64,000 nucleotides of DNA, from positions 1,698,877-1,762,876 of the forward strand of contig CP133595.1 of assembly GCA_031200235.1 (NCBI GenBank), in the 5' to 3' direction. The stretch is from Cuniculiplasma divulgatum (GTDB lineage Archaea > Thermoplasmatota > Thermoplasmata > Thermoplasmatales > Thermoplasmataceae). The notes under the pieces were generated by a model, which was given only the letters and a program-made list of their open reading frames with translations, was not told where the DNA came from and made no database searches. The position numbers and the translations under genes were made by a program. This document shows, one piece after another, positions 15,657 to 24,929 of the stretch. Each line of letters begins with the position of its first letter. Within the stretch, counting starts at the first letter, position 1.

Positions 15657-17108
15657 TCAACTGGGATCCGGCTTCCGGCTTCGCAGGGTTTTTTTCAGGC
15701 CCTCAGTATCCATGTAATAGGCAACTGCACCCATCTTCCTGGCTTCACTTGCTGCATACGCGCTCTGAAGACCCTTCTGGCAGTAGAATACGAATGTCCT
15801 GCCTTTCCCGAATCTGTCAATAAGTTCCTTAACATCCCCTATGCGCGCATGCACTGAACCGGGGTAATGCCATTCATCGAATTTATCATGCCCCCTGAGG
15901 TCCACCACCACAGGATCCAATTCTATGTCCTTCCCCCTTAGATCAATGTCAGGAATCCCCATGGTGTAATGGTCGATTTCACTTCCATTTATTGTGGTGT
16001 CGCTGGCTATCAGCTTATCGACAAATGGGAACATGGCCATGTCGTGATCAACCTGCTGCACGGTTACGCCCATTATGGAATTTCTTGAGAACAGGGAGCA
16101 GAACTCACCCTTGCTGGATTCCGGAAAAGTGCCTATCCTTCTTGCAAGATCAGTTATCTCATCCTTGTCCATTCCCGCCAGTGGCCGGTATACAGGAATG
16201 TCAGTCCCCCGGTTTATAACCATGAGATTTTCTGGGGTTTGTGAGGAGACCTGCCCCAGTGATTCGCCTGTCACTATGCCATAGGCTCCTGTGGACACAG
16301 CTATCCTTGCCGCAACAGAATAAAGAATGCGCTTGAATGTGACACTTGGGGCGGAGTAATCATCCCTGCCAGCCAGCTCTGCAACAATGGATGATCCATC
16401 CATTATATGAATCACAGGATCATATCCATGGCCCCAACGGGCAACAAGCCTCTTCATGGCCGAAAGGAAATCCACTGTGTCAACAGGGTGTGCAAGTGAG
16501 ACAAAAACAAATTCCAGAGGTGATCCCCGCTTCATGGCCATCCATGCTGCCACAGGCGAATCAATTCCGCCAGATACAAGTGCCACCAGCTTTCCCTCCG
16601 AGCCTATGGGAAGGCCCCCAGGGCCCGGGCGGGAGCTGTTGAAAAAATACGCTCTGTTGTCACGCAACTCGATGTTTACCTCCAGATCAGGATGCTCCAG
16701 ATCCACCCCAGCAGAATAAGGAAAAAGTGCATCACCAACAAGCAGATTCAGATTGATAGAAGTGAAGTTCTGTCCTCCAGCTCTTCTTGTCCTCACTGCA
16801 AATTTCTTTCCACGGAGGCTCCCTGCGTACAGCTCAGTTGCCCTGATCACAATTTCAGAAGGGCTGGAGAATACCATTTCAGTAACCTCAGAGAGTGATT
16901 TCACGCCCATTGTGCGGCTCAGAACCTCCATGACCGTTTCCGGATTTGAGTATCCATCAAGGAAGAGCCTCCCACGTTCCCACCTGAAAGTAGCATTTTC
17001 ACCTGCCCGCAGAAGTCCCTGAATTATATTCCCACGAAGGCGGTTTTCCATCATCCTTCTTGCGTGCGATCCCTTGAGTCCTATCTCGGAGTATCTGACT
17101 ATGATCAA
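15657..17108 (-). CDS. thiI: ThiI tRNA 4-thiouridine synthase / sulfur carrier with C-terminal rhodanese
   Basis: A 483-residue ThiI. It has an N-terminal ferredoxin-like region, a THUMP domain (about 55-160), a PP-loop adenylating domain with SGGIDS (179-184), a conserved KGEFCSLF with C337, and a rhodanese-like domain (about 398-478) whose FYCQKGLQSA places the sulfur-carrying cysteine at C443. ThiI adenylates U8 of tRNA and transfers sulfur; the rhodanese cysteine carries persulfide. Rhodanese-fused ThiI is familiar from enterobacteria, and many archaeal versions lack that domain. The start is TTG at 17106-17108, giving MIIVRYSEIGLKG. Confidence 0.9.
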   Translation of the reverse strand: MIIVRYSEIGLKGSHARRMMENRLRGNIIQGLLRAGENATFRWERGRLFLDGYSNPETVMEVLSRTMGVKSLSEVTEMVFSSPSEIVIRATELYAGSLRGKKFAVRTRRAGGQNFTSINLNLLVGDALFPYSAGVDLEHPDLEVNIELRDNRAYFFNSSRPGPGGLPIGSEGKLVALVSGGIDSPVAAWMAMKRGSPLEFVFVSLAHPVDTVDFLSAMKRLVARWGHGYDPVIHIMDGSSIVAELAGRDDYSAPSVTFKRILYSVAARIAVSTGAYGIVTGESLGQVSSQTPENLMVINRGTDIPVYRPLAGMDKDEITDLARRIGTFPESSKGEFCSLFSRNSIMGVTVQQVDHDMAMFPFVDKLIASDTTINGSEIDHYTMGIPDIDLRGKDIELDPVVVDLRGHDKFDEWHYPGSVHARIGDVKELIDRFGKGRTFVFYCQKGLQSAYAASEARKMGAVAYYMDTEGLKKTLRSRKPDPS

Positions 17109-17287
17109 TATTTCCCCATGGGACAGTGGAATAAAACATTATGTGGAGCACTGCAAATGGGAATACGGCGGGAGATCGGAACATTTTATGCCAAAATATG
17201 TGGACCGAATCTTCCGCATCATTCAGAAAATCAGAATTATAATCCAGACAACAATATTTTTAAACTTATAATATTTCATATTATATT

Positions 17288-18472
17288 ATGTTGAAGACTT
17301 TCATAAAAACCAGCAATTCGAACTGTTTCTCAGACACACTGACGAAGATCTACTTCCAGGTTGGAATAAGTGCGGTACAGGGCGATAATGCAGGATCCGG
17401 GTCTGCCATTGCAATTATTGTGGATAGAAGCGGTTCAATGCATGGTGAGAAGCTTGATGATGCTCGGGATGCTGCCAAGATGGTACTTGATGTTCTGGGG
17501 GAAGCTAATGAACTGGCCCTGTATTCATTTGCCAGCAGAGTGGAAAGAATTATACCAATGGGCCCTGTTGATGATGTGGATAGAATTTCAAAGGAGATTG
17601 ACAGGATCAGGGCATCGGGAGGAACAAGTCTTTACAGGGCTTTGGAAACGGTTTACGACGATGCCAGGAAGTTTTCATCAGAAGGAGGGTCAGTAACAGC
17701 CATACTGCTCACGGACGGCCAACCCTCAGATGTCACAGATGTGGACAGGTATGAAAAGCTTGCGGCAAGTGCATCCGAAATTGGCATGAAAATAGTCAGT
17801 ATTGGAATAGGAGATTACGATGAGACCATACTGAAGAAGATTTCTGACATTACAAATGGTGACTTCGTGAATGCTACTGACCGGAATCTGGTCTCAGAAA
17901 CATTCAGGAAACATGCCAGAGAGGCTGCCACTGCTGGAGGTACATCAGTCACGCTGAAGATAGTCCCCCGGGAATCCGGTTCAGTGAATGTTTTTGATCA
18001 GTCCTTCACAGTGGACGATGGGATTGTAACAGTAAATCTGGGCTCTGTGGGCGCAACTCCAGTAAATGTGACAGGATCCGTGGACATAAAGGGTGGAGCA
18101 GAGGGTAGCATCACTGCCCTGCAGGCCATAGTTTCCTACAGGGACAATGACGGCAGTTCCAGGGAGGACAAGTTTCCTGTGACTTTGAACAGAACAAAGA
18201 ACTCGGAAATGGTTGTGTCAGGCATAAACAGGGATCTTGTGAACGAGGCACGCCTGAAGATGCAGATGAACCAGGTGGAATACCTCATATCGCAGGGTGA
18301 TTTCGACAATGCCACAAGAATTAACAGGCAGGCTATGGACGCTGCAAACGCAACCAGAAAGATTGAGCTCATAGAAGCAACAAGAAAACTGGACCGGGTG
18401 CTTTCCTCCGGTTCCGGTGAGGTTGACAGAAAGGAAGCGTATAACCAGACAACAAAAATAAAGAGGAATTGA
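17288..18472 (+). CDS. VWA-domain protein of the kinase/phosphatase module
   Basis: A 394-residue cytoplasmic-looking protein. A von Willebrand factor A domain (about 36-215) has a complete MIDAS: DRSGS (46-50), the Thr of RASGGTSLYRAL, and the Asp of LLTDGQPSD. A beta-sandwich region (about 220-305) and a charged helical tail follow. VWA proteins use bound metal to hold partner proteins, and in several bacterial signalling and metal-stress loci they are encoded with kinases and phosphatases. An AT-rich TTTTTAAACTTATAAT box lies 16-30 nt before the ATG. The FHA gene starts 1 nt after the stop, so this gene heads the module. Confidence 0.88.
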   Translation: MLKTFIKTSNSNCFSDTLTKIYFQVGISAVQGDNAGSGSAIAIIVDRSGSMHGEKLDDARDAAKMVLDVLGEANELALYSFASRVERIIPMGPVDDVDRISKEIDRIRASGGTSLYRALETVYDDARKFSSEGGSVTAILLTDGQPSDVTDVDRYEKLAASASEIGMKIVSIGIGDYDETILKKISDITNGDFVNATDRNLVSETFRKHAREAATAGGTSVTLKIVPRESGSVNVFDQSFTVDDGIVTVNLGSVGATPVNVTGSVDIKGGAEGSITALQAIVSYRDNDGSSREDKFPVTLNRTKNSEMVVSGINRDLVNEARLKMQMNQVEYLISQGDFDNATRINRQAMDAANATRKIELIEATRKLDRVLSSGSGEVDRKEAYNQTTKIKRN

Positions 18473-18473
18473 A

Positions 18474-19022
18474 ATGACATGGTTTTGCACTAAGTGTGGA
18501 TCGCAGAATGAGGATTCGGAATCAGCGTGTGTCCTATGTGGATCAGGCAGGATCAGCGAGATGGAATCACAGCAGGGAGTTATGGTCCAGGATCCAGAGA
18601 CCCAGCAGCCTGCACCTGAGCCTTCACCGGTCCAGCAGCCCCCCCAGGCTCCTGTTTCGGAGCATGCCGGGGAGCCCCAGGAGGAGAGTTTCCTGGAGTT
18701 CCAGTTTGTCCAGAGCCCCATGGACAGTCTTATGGGGAAGAAGGTAAAGGTGAATTTTTCCGTGTTTCCTTCCGTATCGGTGGGGCGTTCGCCTGAAAAT
18801 GTTATGCAGATCCCTGACGCCAGTGTGTCGAGGATGCATGCAAAGATCATGCTGGATGGTGGTTCATATTACCTTGAGGATGTTGGCAGCAGCAACGGCA
18901 CATTCATTTACGACGGATCGAAGTTTGTGGAAGTGAAGGAAAAAACAAAGATTCAGGAGAAATCCCTAGTGAAATTTGGAGAAGACACCATAGTGAAGGT
19001 TACGTCCGTAAAGGCAGTCTGA
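18474..19022 (+). CDS. Zinc-ribbon plus FHA-domain phosphopeptide-binding protein
   Basis: A 182-residue adaptor. A zinc ribbon at the N-terminus (C5, C8, C19, C22) is joined by a Pro/Gln/Glu-rich linker (about 30-75) to a forkhead-associated domain (about 80-175). The FHA phosphothreonine pocket is visible in VGRSPEN, VSRMHAKI and SSNGTFI. FHA domains dock on phosphorylated threonine, so the obvious ligand is a protein phosphorylated by the kinase three genes downstream. It is separated from its neighbours by 1 nt on each side. Confidence 0.9.
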   Translation: MTWFCTKCGSQNEDSESACVLCGSGRISEMESQQGVMVQDPETQQPAPEPSPVQQPPQAPVSEHAGEPQEESFLEFQFVQSPMDSLMGKKVKVNFSVFPSVSVGRSPENVMQIPDASVSRMHAKIMLDGGSYYLEDVGSSNGTFIYDGSKFVEVKEKTKIQEKSLVKFGEDTIVKVTSVKAV

Positions 19023-19023
19023 G

Positions 19024-19896
19024 GTGCTGACCTTGGATTTTCCATATCTCATAATACCGGAAATGATGGCGGGTACACTGGACAGGTATGTTGAGAAACT
19101 CGGCCATCCGGTACCTGTCAGGAAAATGGTCGTGGAATGCGGTGAAGCAACATTTGTGGGCGATACCCATGGTGCCCTTGATGTTTCCTCATATGCCCTG
19201 GCAGTTTCCAGGAACAGTGCACTCGTATGCTTTGTTGGAGACCTTGTCGACAGGGGCAGGAACCAGCTCTTCAATCTTCTGTTCGTGGTTGAATCAGCAA
19301 TAATATCCGGGCGGGTGGTCATTGTACGTGGCAATCATGAAAGCACGCTGACGAACGACTACTATGGTTTTTCCGACGAACTGAAAAGCCTCGGTATTTT
19401 CGACCAGCTTTACCCTCATGTTGTGAGGCTTTACGGTAGGCTCCCGTATGCCCTGCTGCTGAACAACTGCATCCTGGCGGTGCATGGAGGAATCGCCAGT
19501 GATCCCTTGTCGCTTAAGGGCTGGGAATCCCTCCCCATGGATGACCCTGAACCATCAGATCCAGGCGCCTTCCAGATACTCTGGAATGATCCCAGGGAAT
19601 ATGTTGACGGTTTTCTTCCCGGCACCAGAGGCGAGGGAACCTACCTTTTCGGACCAGACGCCTTCAATGAGTTCGTTGAGAAAAATGATATCAAATTCCT
19701 CATCAGGGCACATGAAGTGAAAAAGTCCGGCTACGAGTATATGTTCCAGGGCAAGCTTATCTCAATTTTCTCGTCAAGGTACCACAAGGGAAAGGCTGCA
19801 ATTTTGAGAATCGACCTTGGCCCTGACCACAGGCAGGAAATCATGATTGTTCCCGATGAGGAGGGCTCAATCGCATGGCCAGCAGACCCGGCCTGA
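19024..19896 (+). CDS. PPP-family Ser/Thr protein phosphatase
   Basis: A 290-residue phosphatase with all core motifs of the PPP (PP1/PP2A-like) metallophosphoesterases: GDTHG (46-50), GDLVDRG (72-78), RGNHE (102-106), VHGG (H154) and a later RAHE. These bind two metals and remove phosphate from Ser/Thr. It is encoded between the FHA adaptor and the kinase and probably reverses the kinase. The GTG at 19024 starts 1 nt after the FHA stop; an ATG at 19063 would shorten it by 13 residues and leave all motifs. The kinase ATG overlaps its 3' end by 22 bp. Confidence 0.9.
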   Translation: MLTLDFPYLIIPEMMAGTLDRYVEKLGHPVPVRKMVVECGEATFVGDTHGALDVSSYALAVSRNSALVCFVGDLVDRGRNQLFNLLFVVESAIISGRVVIVRGNHESTLTNDYYGFSDELKSLGIFDQLYPHVVRLYGRLPYALLLNNCILAVHGGIASDPLSLKGWESLPMDDPEPSDPGAFQILWNDPREYVDGFLPGTRGEGTYLFGPDAFNEFVEKNDIKFLIRAHEVKKSGYEYMFQGKLISIFSSRYHKGKAAILRIDLGPDHRQEIMIVPDEEGSIAWPADPA

Positions 19897-22238
19897 TACT
19901 GCGTGCAATTGCGGCAGCGCTGGCCATCGTTGGGATTCTCTTACTTGCAAATGTGTACGTTCTGGTTTTCCCGTCTCTTCCACACACCACTGAGATCATC
20001 ATTCTGCTTTTCCTTGCAGCATTCGCCCTGTTTGTGGCTGGCAGAATATCTGAGAATACAAAATCCGGCTACAGGATAGCCCGATCCACACTGGTTGGCT
20101 TTGCATGGATTTTCTTCGTTATGTGGGTGTTTCTGGACTACATCAGCCTGAACCCACTTACTCTTCCGGCCGGGGTCTCATCAACAGTCGAAGCATACGT
20201 GATGGAAATACTGTTCTGGCTCCCATACGCTGTTGCAGTGGTGTCAGGTGGAGCATTCATCGCCGCCTTGGCATCAAGAGCCCCGGTCAAGAACAGAATA
20301 TCCGGAGAAGCAATAATTTTGGGGTCTTTCATGATTCTTGTATTCATTCCCGTGATCAACCGTGGGATGGTGGCTTTCGATACAGTGCCAGTTTTTGCAA
20401 GGGAAGTTCTCTATTTCTCTGCACCCATTGTGGCGGTGGAGGCCTACTTCACCCGCTTCAAGTTTCACAGGCAGATAGCGAAGTTCCTGATTCTTGGCAA
20501 CATGGTAATGCTTCCACTGAGATTCAATAACAGCATAATATTCCTAATCAGGGGATTTACATTTCCGACAACTATTGTATACCCGTTGCTGTACCTTGTG
20601 CTTTCATACATCATTCTCATAATAGCCGTGACAGCAGTTGTGTATATATTCCGGGGAATAGCGCCGCCGTCTGCAGCAAGGAAACTGGCAGGGGCCGTTA
20701 TACCACTTGCTGGCGGCTATTTCGTTCTCTCATATTTCCATCTTCTTCCCATCTCATTCGAGAACGGAGGACTGACTTATTCGGAATTTATTTCGGCCCG
20801 GATCTATTTCATGCTTGTAATTGCCATTGTTATCTTGGCCATAATAATTCTCGTGGGAAGAATCATTGCAACACGGGGTGGCAAGGCGACAGTCCTGTAT
20901 GGCTCTGTTCTGCTTCTCAGCATAATTATGATTTACAGATCAGGATATTCTGCTCATTTCCAGGTTCCTCTCATTGCTGGAATGACGGTTACAGCTGTGG
21001 CAGTGGGAAGCGCTACAGGGATATCACGCAGCCTTAAGGAAAGCTTCCTGGGTAATTACGATCTCCTCAAGACTGTCAAAGTGAAGGGAAAGGGGAGTCC
21101 ACAGCCTTCAGCTGGATCCGCGCCGGCCACGCCTGCCAGGGTACACATCCAGCAGCCAGCCACACCCATTGTGCCCACTTCAGTGAACGTTCCCGACTTC
21201 TGGATAGGACGCGAAATATCCGGATATACTGTCAGGGATATCATAAGCCGTGAGACTGGGTTCGCTTACGTCCTTAGAGCATCAAGATTTGGTGAACCGG
21301 ATGTTGCCATAAAGATCCTTAAGCCCTTTGCTTCAGATGGCACCAAGATTGCTTTCGATAACGAATTTCTGAGGAAATTCCTCCTTGAATTCCAGAATGT
21401 CATGGTGCTGAACGGGAAGAAGTATGTGGTCAACATAATTGGGGTGGGTTTGAGGACATATCCTGACGATGGAACAAAGATGGACAAGTACAAGGAAAAT
21501 CCACCTGCAATAATAATGGAACTGCTGCAGGGTGGAAAACTTTCCGATCTGGATTTCAAGTTCAATACCATGAAGCAGATGGAACTGTTCTTTGAGATTG
21601 CTATCAGGGTTTCACAGGGTCTTCAGGATGCACATGATGCCAGAATCCTGCACGGTGACATAAAACCTGACAACATAATGTTTGCAAGCAGGAATGGATT
21701 CTCTGTCAAGTCTTATTCAAGGACGCCTGATAAGCTCATACAGGCAATAAGGAAGAACGACATAACACCAAAGATTGTTGATTTCGGTTCAGCCAAGATC
21801 AGGGGTCTCGGTAACATTGTATTTTCTCAGTTTTCCGTGCTGTATTCTCCTCCAGAGATTCTCCTGAGCAACTATGACACGGACGAGACCTATGATGTAT
21901 ATGAGTTCGGCATGGTGATGTATTATCTTCTTACAGGATCAGCCAACGATTTCAGGACTGCCAAGAGTCTTGCCAGGAGGCAGGTCTTCATTGAAAGCCG
22001 TGTGAATTCTGGAAAATTCTACACTGACAGGAACGCTCTTCTCTGGGAAGCTACTGCTGTGCCTGTGACTGAGCCATCAAAAGTTAATCCCCTCGTGAGG
22101 AAACCCCTCCAGTTTCTCATAATGAGGTGCATCGATCCCGATCCAGCAAACAGGTACAGCGACATGAGCGAGATCAAGAAGAGCCTGATTCACTGTGCAG
22201 TGAAGGATTACGGCTTTAAATCGGTCCGTGACATATAA
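19875..22238 (+). CDS. Multi-pass membrane Ser/Thr protein kinase
   Basis: A 787-residue protein with about 11-12 predicted membrane helices in the first 380 residues, a Pro/Ala/Gly linker (about 395-435), then a eukaryotic-type kinase domain (about 445-780) that should face the cytoplasm. Kinase marks are AIKIL (K480), HGDIKPDN (593-600, catalytic D595), VDFGSAKI (DFG, D636), SPPEIL and DVYEFGMVMYYLLTG. The glycine-rich loop is poorly conserved and HGD replaces HRD, but the three catalytic residues are present. The large membrane part looks like a sensor rather than a simple anchor. With VWA, FHA and PPP partners this is a complete phosphorylation circuit. Confidence 0.9.
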   Translation: MASRPGLILRAIAAALAIVGILLLANVYVLVFPSLPHTTEIIILLFLAAFALFVAGRISENTKSGYRIARSTLVGFAWIFFVMWVFLDYISLNPLTLPAGVSSTVEAYVMEILFWLPYAVAVVSGGAFIAALASRAPVKNRISGEAIILGSFMILVFIPVINRGMVAFDTVPVFAREVLYFSAPIVAVEAYFTRFKFHRQIAKFLILGNMVMLPLRFNNSIIFLIRGFTFPTTIVYPLLYLVLSYIILIIAVTAVVYIFRGIAPPSAARKLAGAVIPLAGGYFVLSYFHLLPISFENGGLTYSEFISARIYFMLVIAIVILAIIILVGRIIATRGGKATVLYGSVLLLSIIMIYRSGYSAHFQVPLIAGMTVTAVAVGSATGISRSLKESFLGNYDLLKTVKVKGKGSPQPSAGSAPATPARVHIQQPATPIVPTSVNVPDFWIGREISGYTVRDIISRETGFAYVLRASRFGEPDVAIKILKPFASDGTKIAFDNEFLRKFLLEFQNVMVLNGKKYVVNIIGVGLRTYPDDGTKMDKYKENPPAIIMELLQGGKLSDLDFKFNTMKQMELFFEIAIRVSQGLQDAHDARILHGDIKPDNIMFASRNGFSVKSYSRTPDKLIQAIRKNDITPKIVDFGSAKIRGLGNIVFSQFSVLYSPPEILLSNYDTDETYDVYEFGMVMYYLLTGSANDFRTAKSLARRQVFIESRVNSGKFYTDRNALLWEATAVPVTEPSKVNPLVRKPLQFLIMRCIDPDPANRYSDMSEIKKSLIHCAVKDYGFKSVRDI

Positions 22239-22344
22239 CGCTGCATCATCGCCGTTATGGGAATTCAACCCGCAACTGGGACTCTGGATTTGTTTTGAAC
22301 CGGGACTGCATATGTTAATATCTCACCATGAATTTTATTAGGAC

Positions 22345-22986
22345 ATGATAAAGTGCCCATCTTGCGGTTCGTCCATGCCAGATGGCTCCCTGTTCTGCCA
22401 GAAATGTGGATCAAGACTTCAGCAGAATGTACCGGTTCATGAGCATCAAAACCTTCCCCCTGATCCCCCTCCTGCAGTAAGTTCGGTTTTTGCCCAGCTG
22501 GAGAAGGTTCTGAACAAATCTGACGTATCGGCGCATTCCGTCAGTGGGCTTCCAGGGCTGATTTCCGGTGATGATAACCTTCTCATAGTCTCCCCCGGCC
22601 CGTCGGTCATTATGGTTAAAATCACGTCGGAGCCAAATTCCAATACATGGGAGGATATGGTGAGGGCGAAATTCCGGATGGGATCAGATATTGGCGTGGC
22701 GGTTCTTGATGATGCACTGAAATTGAAGGAAGATGTCAACATAAAGGCACAACTGGCAAAAAGCGGCATTTTTACAGTCAGTAAATCTGAACTCACAGAA
22801 AAGGTGAAGGGGATTTCAGCAACTGCTGGATGGCAGAGCATCATGGATCAGATACTGAATGCAACTGGAATATCCCGTGATGGGGATCGCATGATATATT
22901 CAATGTCACAGACCAGATATTCACTTATTCCGGACAGCGTGAAAGACAAACTGAAGAAGTGGATGGGAAGAAACAACCCACCATGA
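22345..22986 (+). CDS. Zinc-ribbon protein following the kinase
   Basis: A 213-residue protein starting with a zinc ribbon (C4, C7, C18, C21), a proline-rich linker (about 30-45), and a C-terminal alpha/beta domain (about 47-205) that I do not recognise. The ribbon resembles that of the FHA protein, a sign that both belong to the same module. An AT-rich box at 22311-22322 about 25-30 nt upstream suggests its own leaderless promoter; it could equally be read through from the kinase gene, 106 nt away. Confidence 0.7.
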   Translation: MIKCPSCGSSMPDGSLFCQKCGSRLQQNVPVHEHQNLPPDPPPAVSSVFAQLEKVLNKSDVSAHSVSGLPGLISGDDNLLIVSPGPSVIMVKITSEPNSNTWEDMVRAKFRMGSDIGVAVLDDALKLKEDVNIKAQLAKSGIFTVSKSELTEKVKGISATAGWQSIMDQILNATGISRDGDRMIYSMSQTRYSLIPDSVKDKLKKWMGRNNPP

Positions 22987-23032
22987 CGTCTCATCCGCAC
23001 TGAAGGCCCGACCCTGACGCTCAGCCTTCGGT

Positions 23033-23040
23033 AAAAAAAA
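23033..23040 (-). terminator. T-run terminator of chlorite dismutase-family gene
   Basis: On the minus strand eight T residues follow the stop by about 8 nt. Just beyond is a 9-bp inverted repeat (ACTGAAGGC / GCCTTCGGT, 22999-23033) between the convergent genes, which could stop transcription from the other side. Confidence 0.5.
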
Positions 23041-23047
23041 GACAAAA

Positions 23048-23716
23048 TCAGAATTTAATGGGCTCAGAGAGTATTCCAATGATTATTGGCTCCTCCTTTA
23101 TGATCCATTTTCGTGCTGTTGCCTCCCTGAGCTTACCGGTTACATGGGACCACTGGGAAAGCGAATCTGTTTCGTAAAGAACCACAAACTCCTGATCACC
23201 CAGCCCATATGAGTATGTGGTGTACGATCGGATATCCCGGTTCTCGGGGTGTGATGTTGCCATTCCAATGTGCTCAGCAAGTATCCTCTTCCTTTCATCA
23301 TAATCAATAAGATACCAGTCAGGCGTCTTGCTCATGGGATACGCGACGAAATATCTCTTTGGGACGAATCTCAGTGTGTCCTCAAGGCTTCTTACATCCC
23401 TGAGGTATGGAGAATGCTCGTAGAGCGAAAACATGCTGTACCTAGCTGATCCATATCCTCCCATTGCCCTCATGATGCTCTCCTTGAATCTGGACATATC
23501 CATGGGGTCATGGGAGGACATCCAGAATATTACGTCGCAGTCATGCCTTATGGATCGGTACATCCTGAGGTTGATCAGCCTCCCCTCATATTCCCTGAAA
23601 GTTACGTTCAGGGCCTCAACCACTGCATCCCTTTCCGGCTGCTCCAGCGAATAGAATTGATTGTTGAAGGAGAAAGTTGCCACATAGGTGTAGATTTCAT
23701 CTGACAATGATATCAT
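23048..23716 (-). CDS. Chlorite dismutase / HemQ-family heme protein
   Basis: A 222-residue protein of the chlorite dismutase (Cld) superfamily, whose members bind heme or coproheme in a ferredoxin-like fold. The TYSYGLGDQEFVVLYETDSLSQW segment near the C-terminus is characteristic, and H164 or so (MATSHPENRDIRSY) sits where HemQ proteins carry the heme ligand. Bacterial HemQ is coproheme decarboxylase; archaeal members have no settled role, and residues defining true chlorite dismutases are not evident. Divergent from the homogentisate operon with a 125-bp shared promoter region. Confidence 0.82.
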   Translation of the reverse strand: MISLSDEIYTYVATFSFNNQFYSLEQPERDAVVEALNVTFREYEGRLINLRMYRSIRHDCDVIFWMSSHDPMDMSRFKESIMRAMGGYGSARYSMFSLYEHSPYLRDVRSLEDTLRFVPKRYFVAYPMSKTPDWYLIDYDERKRILAEHIGMATSHPENRDIRSYTTYSYGLGDQEFVVLYETDSLSQWSHVTGKLREATARKWIIKEEPIIIGILSEPIKF

Positions 23717-23841
23717 TCAGTAATCATTACTTCATAATTATGCATTTCCAATTAATATATGGCAATGGCTATCACGCCGCAGTGGCTGTTTTCAGTATTC
23801 CCAATTGAAAATCCTTATTACTGTATTATTGTTATTGACTC

Positions 23842-24927
23842 ATGGATAATGATAACATATTCAATGCCGTCAATGCTGTGGAATATTACGTGGGTTCAGC
23901 AAGGCAGTGGTCATTTTACCATCAGCAGGCACTGGGTTTTGACCTCATTGCATATGCCGGTCCTGAGACCGGTGTGAGGGATCGCGTTTCATACCTCCTG
24001 GGTCAGGGGGACGTCCGTCTGATTTTCACCAGTTACCTGAACTACAATTCTCCAATTGCCGATCATGTGAGATATCATGGGGATGGAGTGAAGGACATTT
24101 CCCTTCGCGTTGAAAACATTGGGGACACCGTGGACTTCGTCAGAAAGAGAGGCGTCGCAAAGATTTCACCAGTTTCAAAAATCACGGGCAGGGAAGGCAC
24201 TTTTGATACCGCCAGAATATATTCTTACGGTGAAACAGTGCACACGCTTGTTGAGGAGGACAGCTACAAATCAGGAATTCCTCCCGGATTTGAGGAAATC
24301 GGGACCAGGGGAAAACATGTCGGTCTGAAGAAGATCGATCATACTGTTGGTAACGTTGAGGACAGAATGATGGATTCCTGGGTAAATTATTACGTCAAGG
24401 GGCTGGGCTTTGACCAGCTCATAAGCTTTGATGACAAGGACATAAGCACAGAATACTCTTCTCTAAGGTCAAAGGTTGTGCATTACGGGAACAGGAAAAT
24501 CATCTTCCCCATCAATGAGCCAGCCCTGGGGCTGAAAAAGTCACAGATACAGGAATACCTGGACTATTACAACTCACCAGGAGTACAGCATATTGCCATA
24601 GAGACGGACAATATACTGAAAACCGTGGCAGAGATGCAATCAAGGGGTGTGGAGTTCCTCACAACCCCTTCAGTGTATTACGATACACTTCTGGACAGGG
24701 TTGGAAAGATTGACGAAAAGGTCGAGGATCTTCGTCGCCTGAACATACTGGTTGACAGGGACGATGACGGATATCTCCTCCAGATTTTCACAAGGCCAGT
24801 TGGTGATAGGCCAACATTCTTCTACGAGATAATCCAGCGTAAGGGAGCCACATCCTTCGGCAAGGGAAATTTCAGGGAACTGTTCAAGTCCATTGAGGCA
24901 GAACAGGCCAAGAGAGGGAACCTGTAA
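23842..24927 (+). CDS. hppD: 4-hydroxyphenylpyruvate dioxygenase
   Basis: A 361-residue vicinal-oxygen-chelate enzyme converting 4-hydroxyphenylpyruvate to homogentisate in tyrosine catabolism. The iron ligands are visible as IDHTVGN (His, about residue 169), VQHIAIET (His, about 252) and FFYEIIQRKG (Glu, about 332). The C-terminal GKGNFRELFKSIEAEQ matches HPPD C-termini. It opens a four-gene operon (HPPD, FAH, HGD, Fe-dehydrogenase) with gaps of 2 and 1 nt and one overlap. CCTTATTACTGTATT about 20-30 nt upstream is a plausible promoter box. Confidence 0.93.
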   Translation: MDNDNIFNAVNAVEYYVGSARQWSFYHQQALGFDLIAYAGPETGVRDRVSYLLGQGDVRLIFTSYLNYNSPIADHVRYHGDGVKDISLRVENIGDTVDFVRKRGVAKISPVSKITGREGTFDTARIYSYGETVHTLVEEDSYKSGIPPGFEEIGTRGKHVGLKKIDHTVGNVEDRMMDSWVNYYVKGLGFDQLISFDDKDISTEYSSLRSKVVHYGNRKIIFPINEPALGLKKSQIQEYLDYYNSPGVQHIAIETDNILKTVAEMQSRGVEFLTTPSVYYDTLLDRVGKIDEKVEDLRRLNILVDRDDDGYLLQIFTRPVGDRPTFFYEIIQRKGATSFGKGNFRELFKSIEAEQAKRGNL

Positions 24928-24929
24928 CC

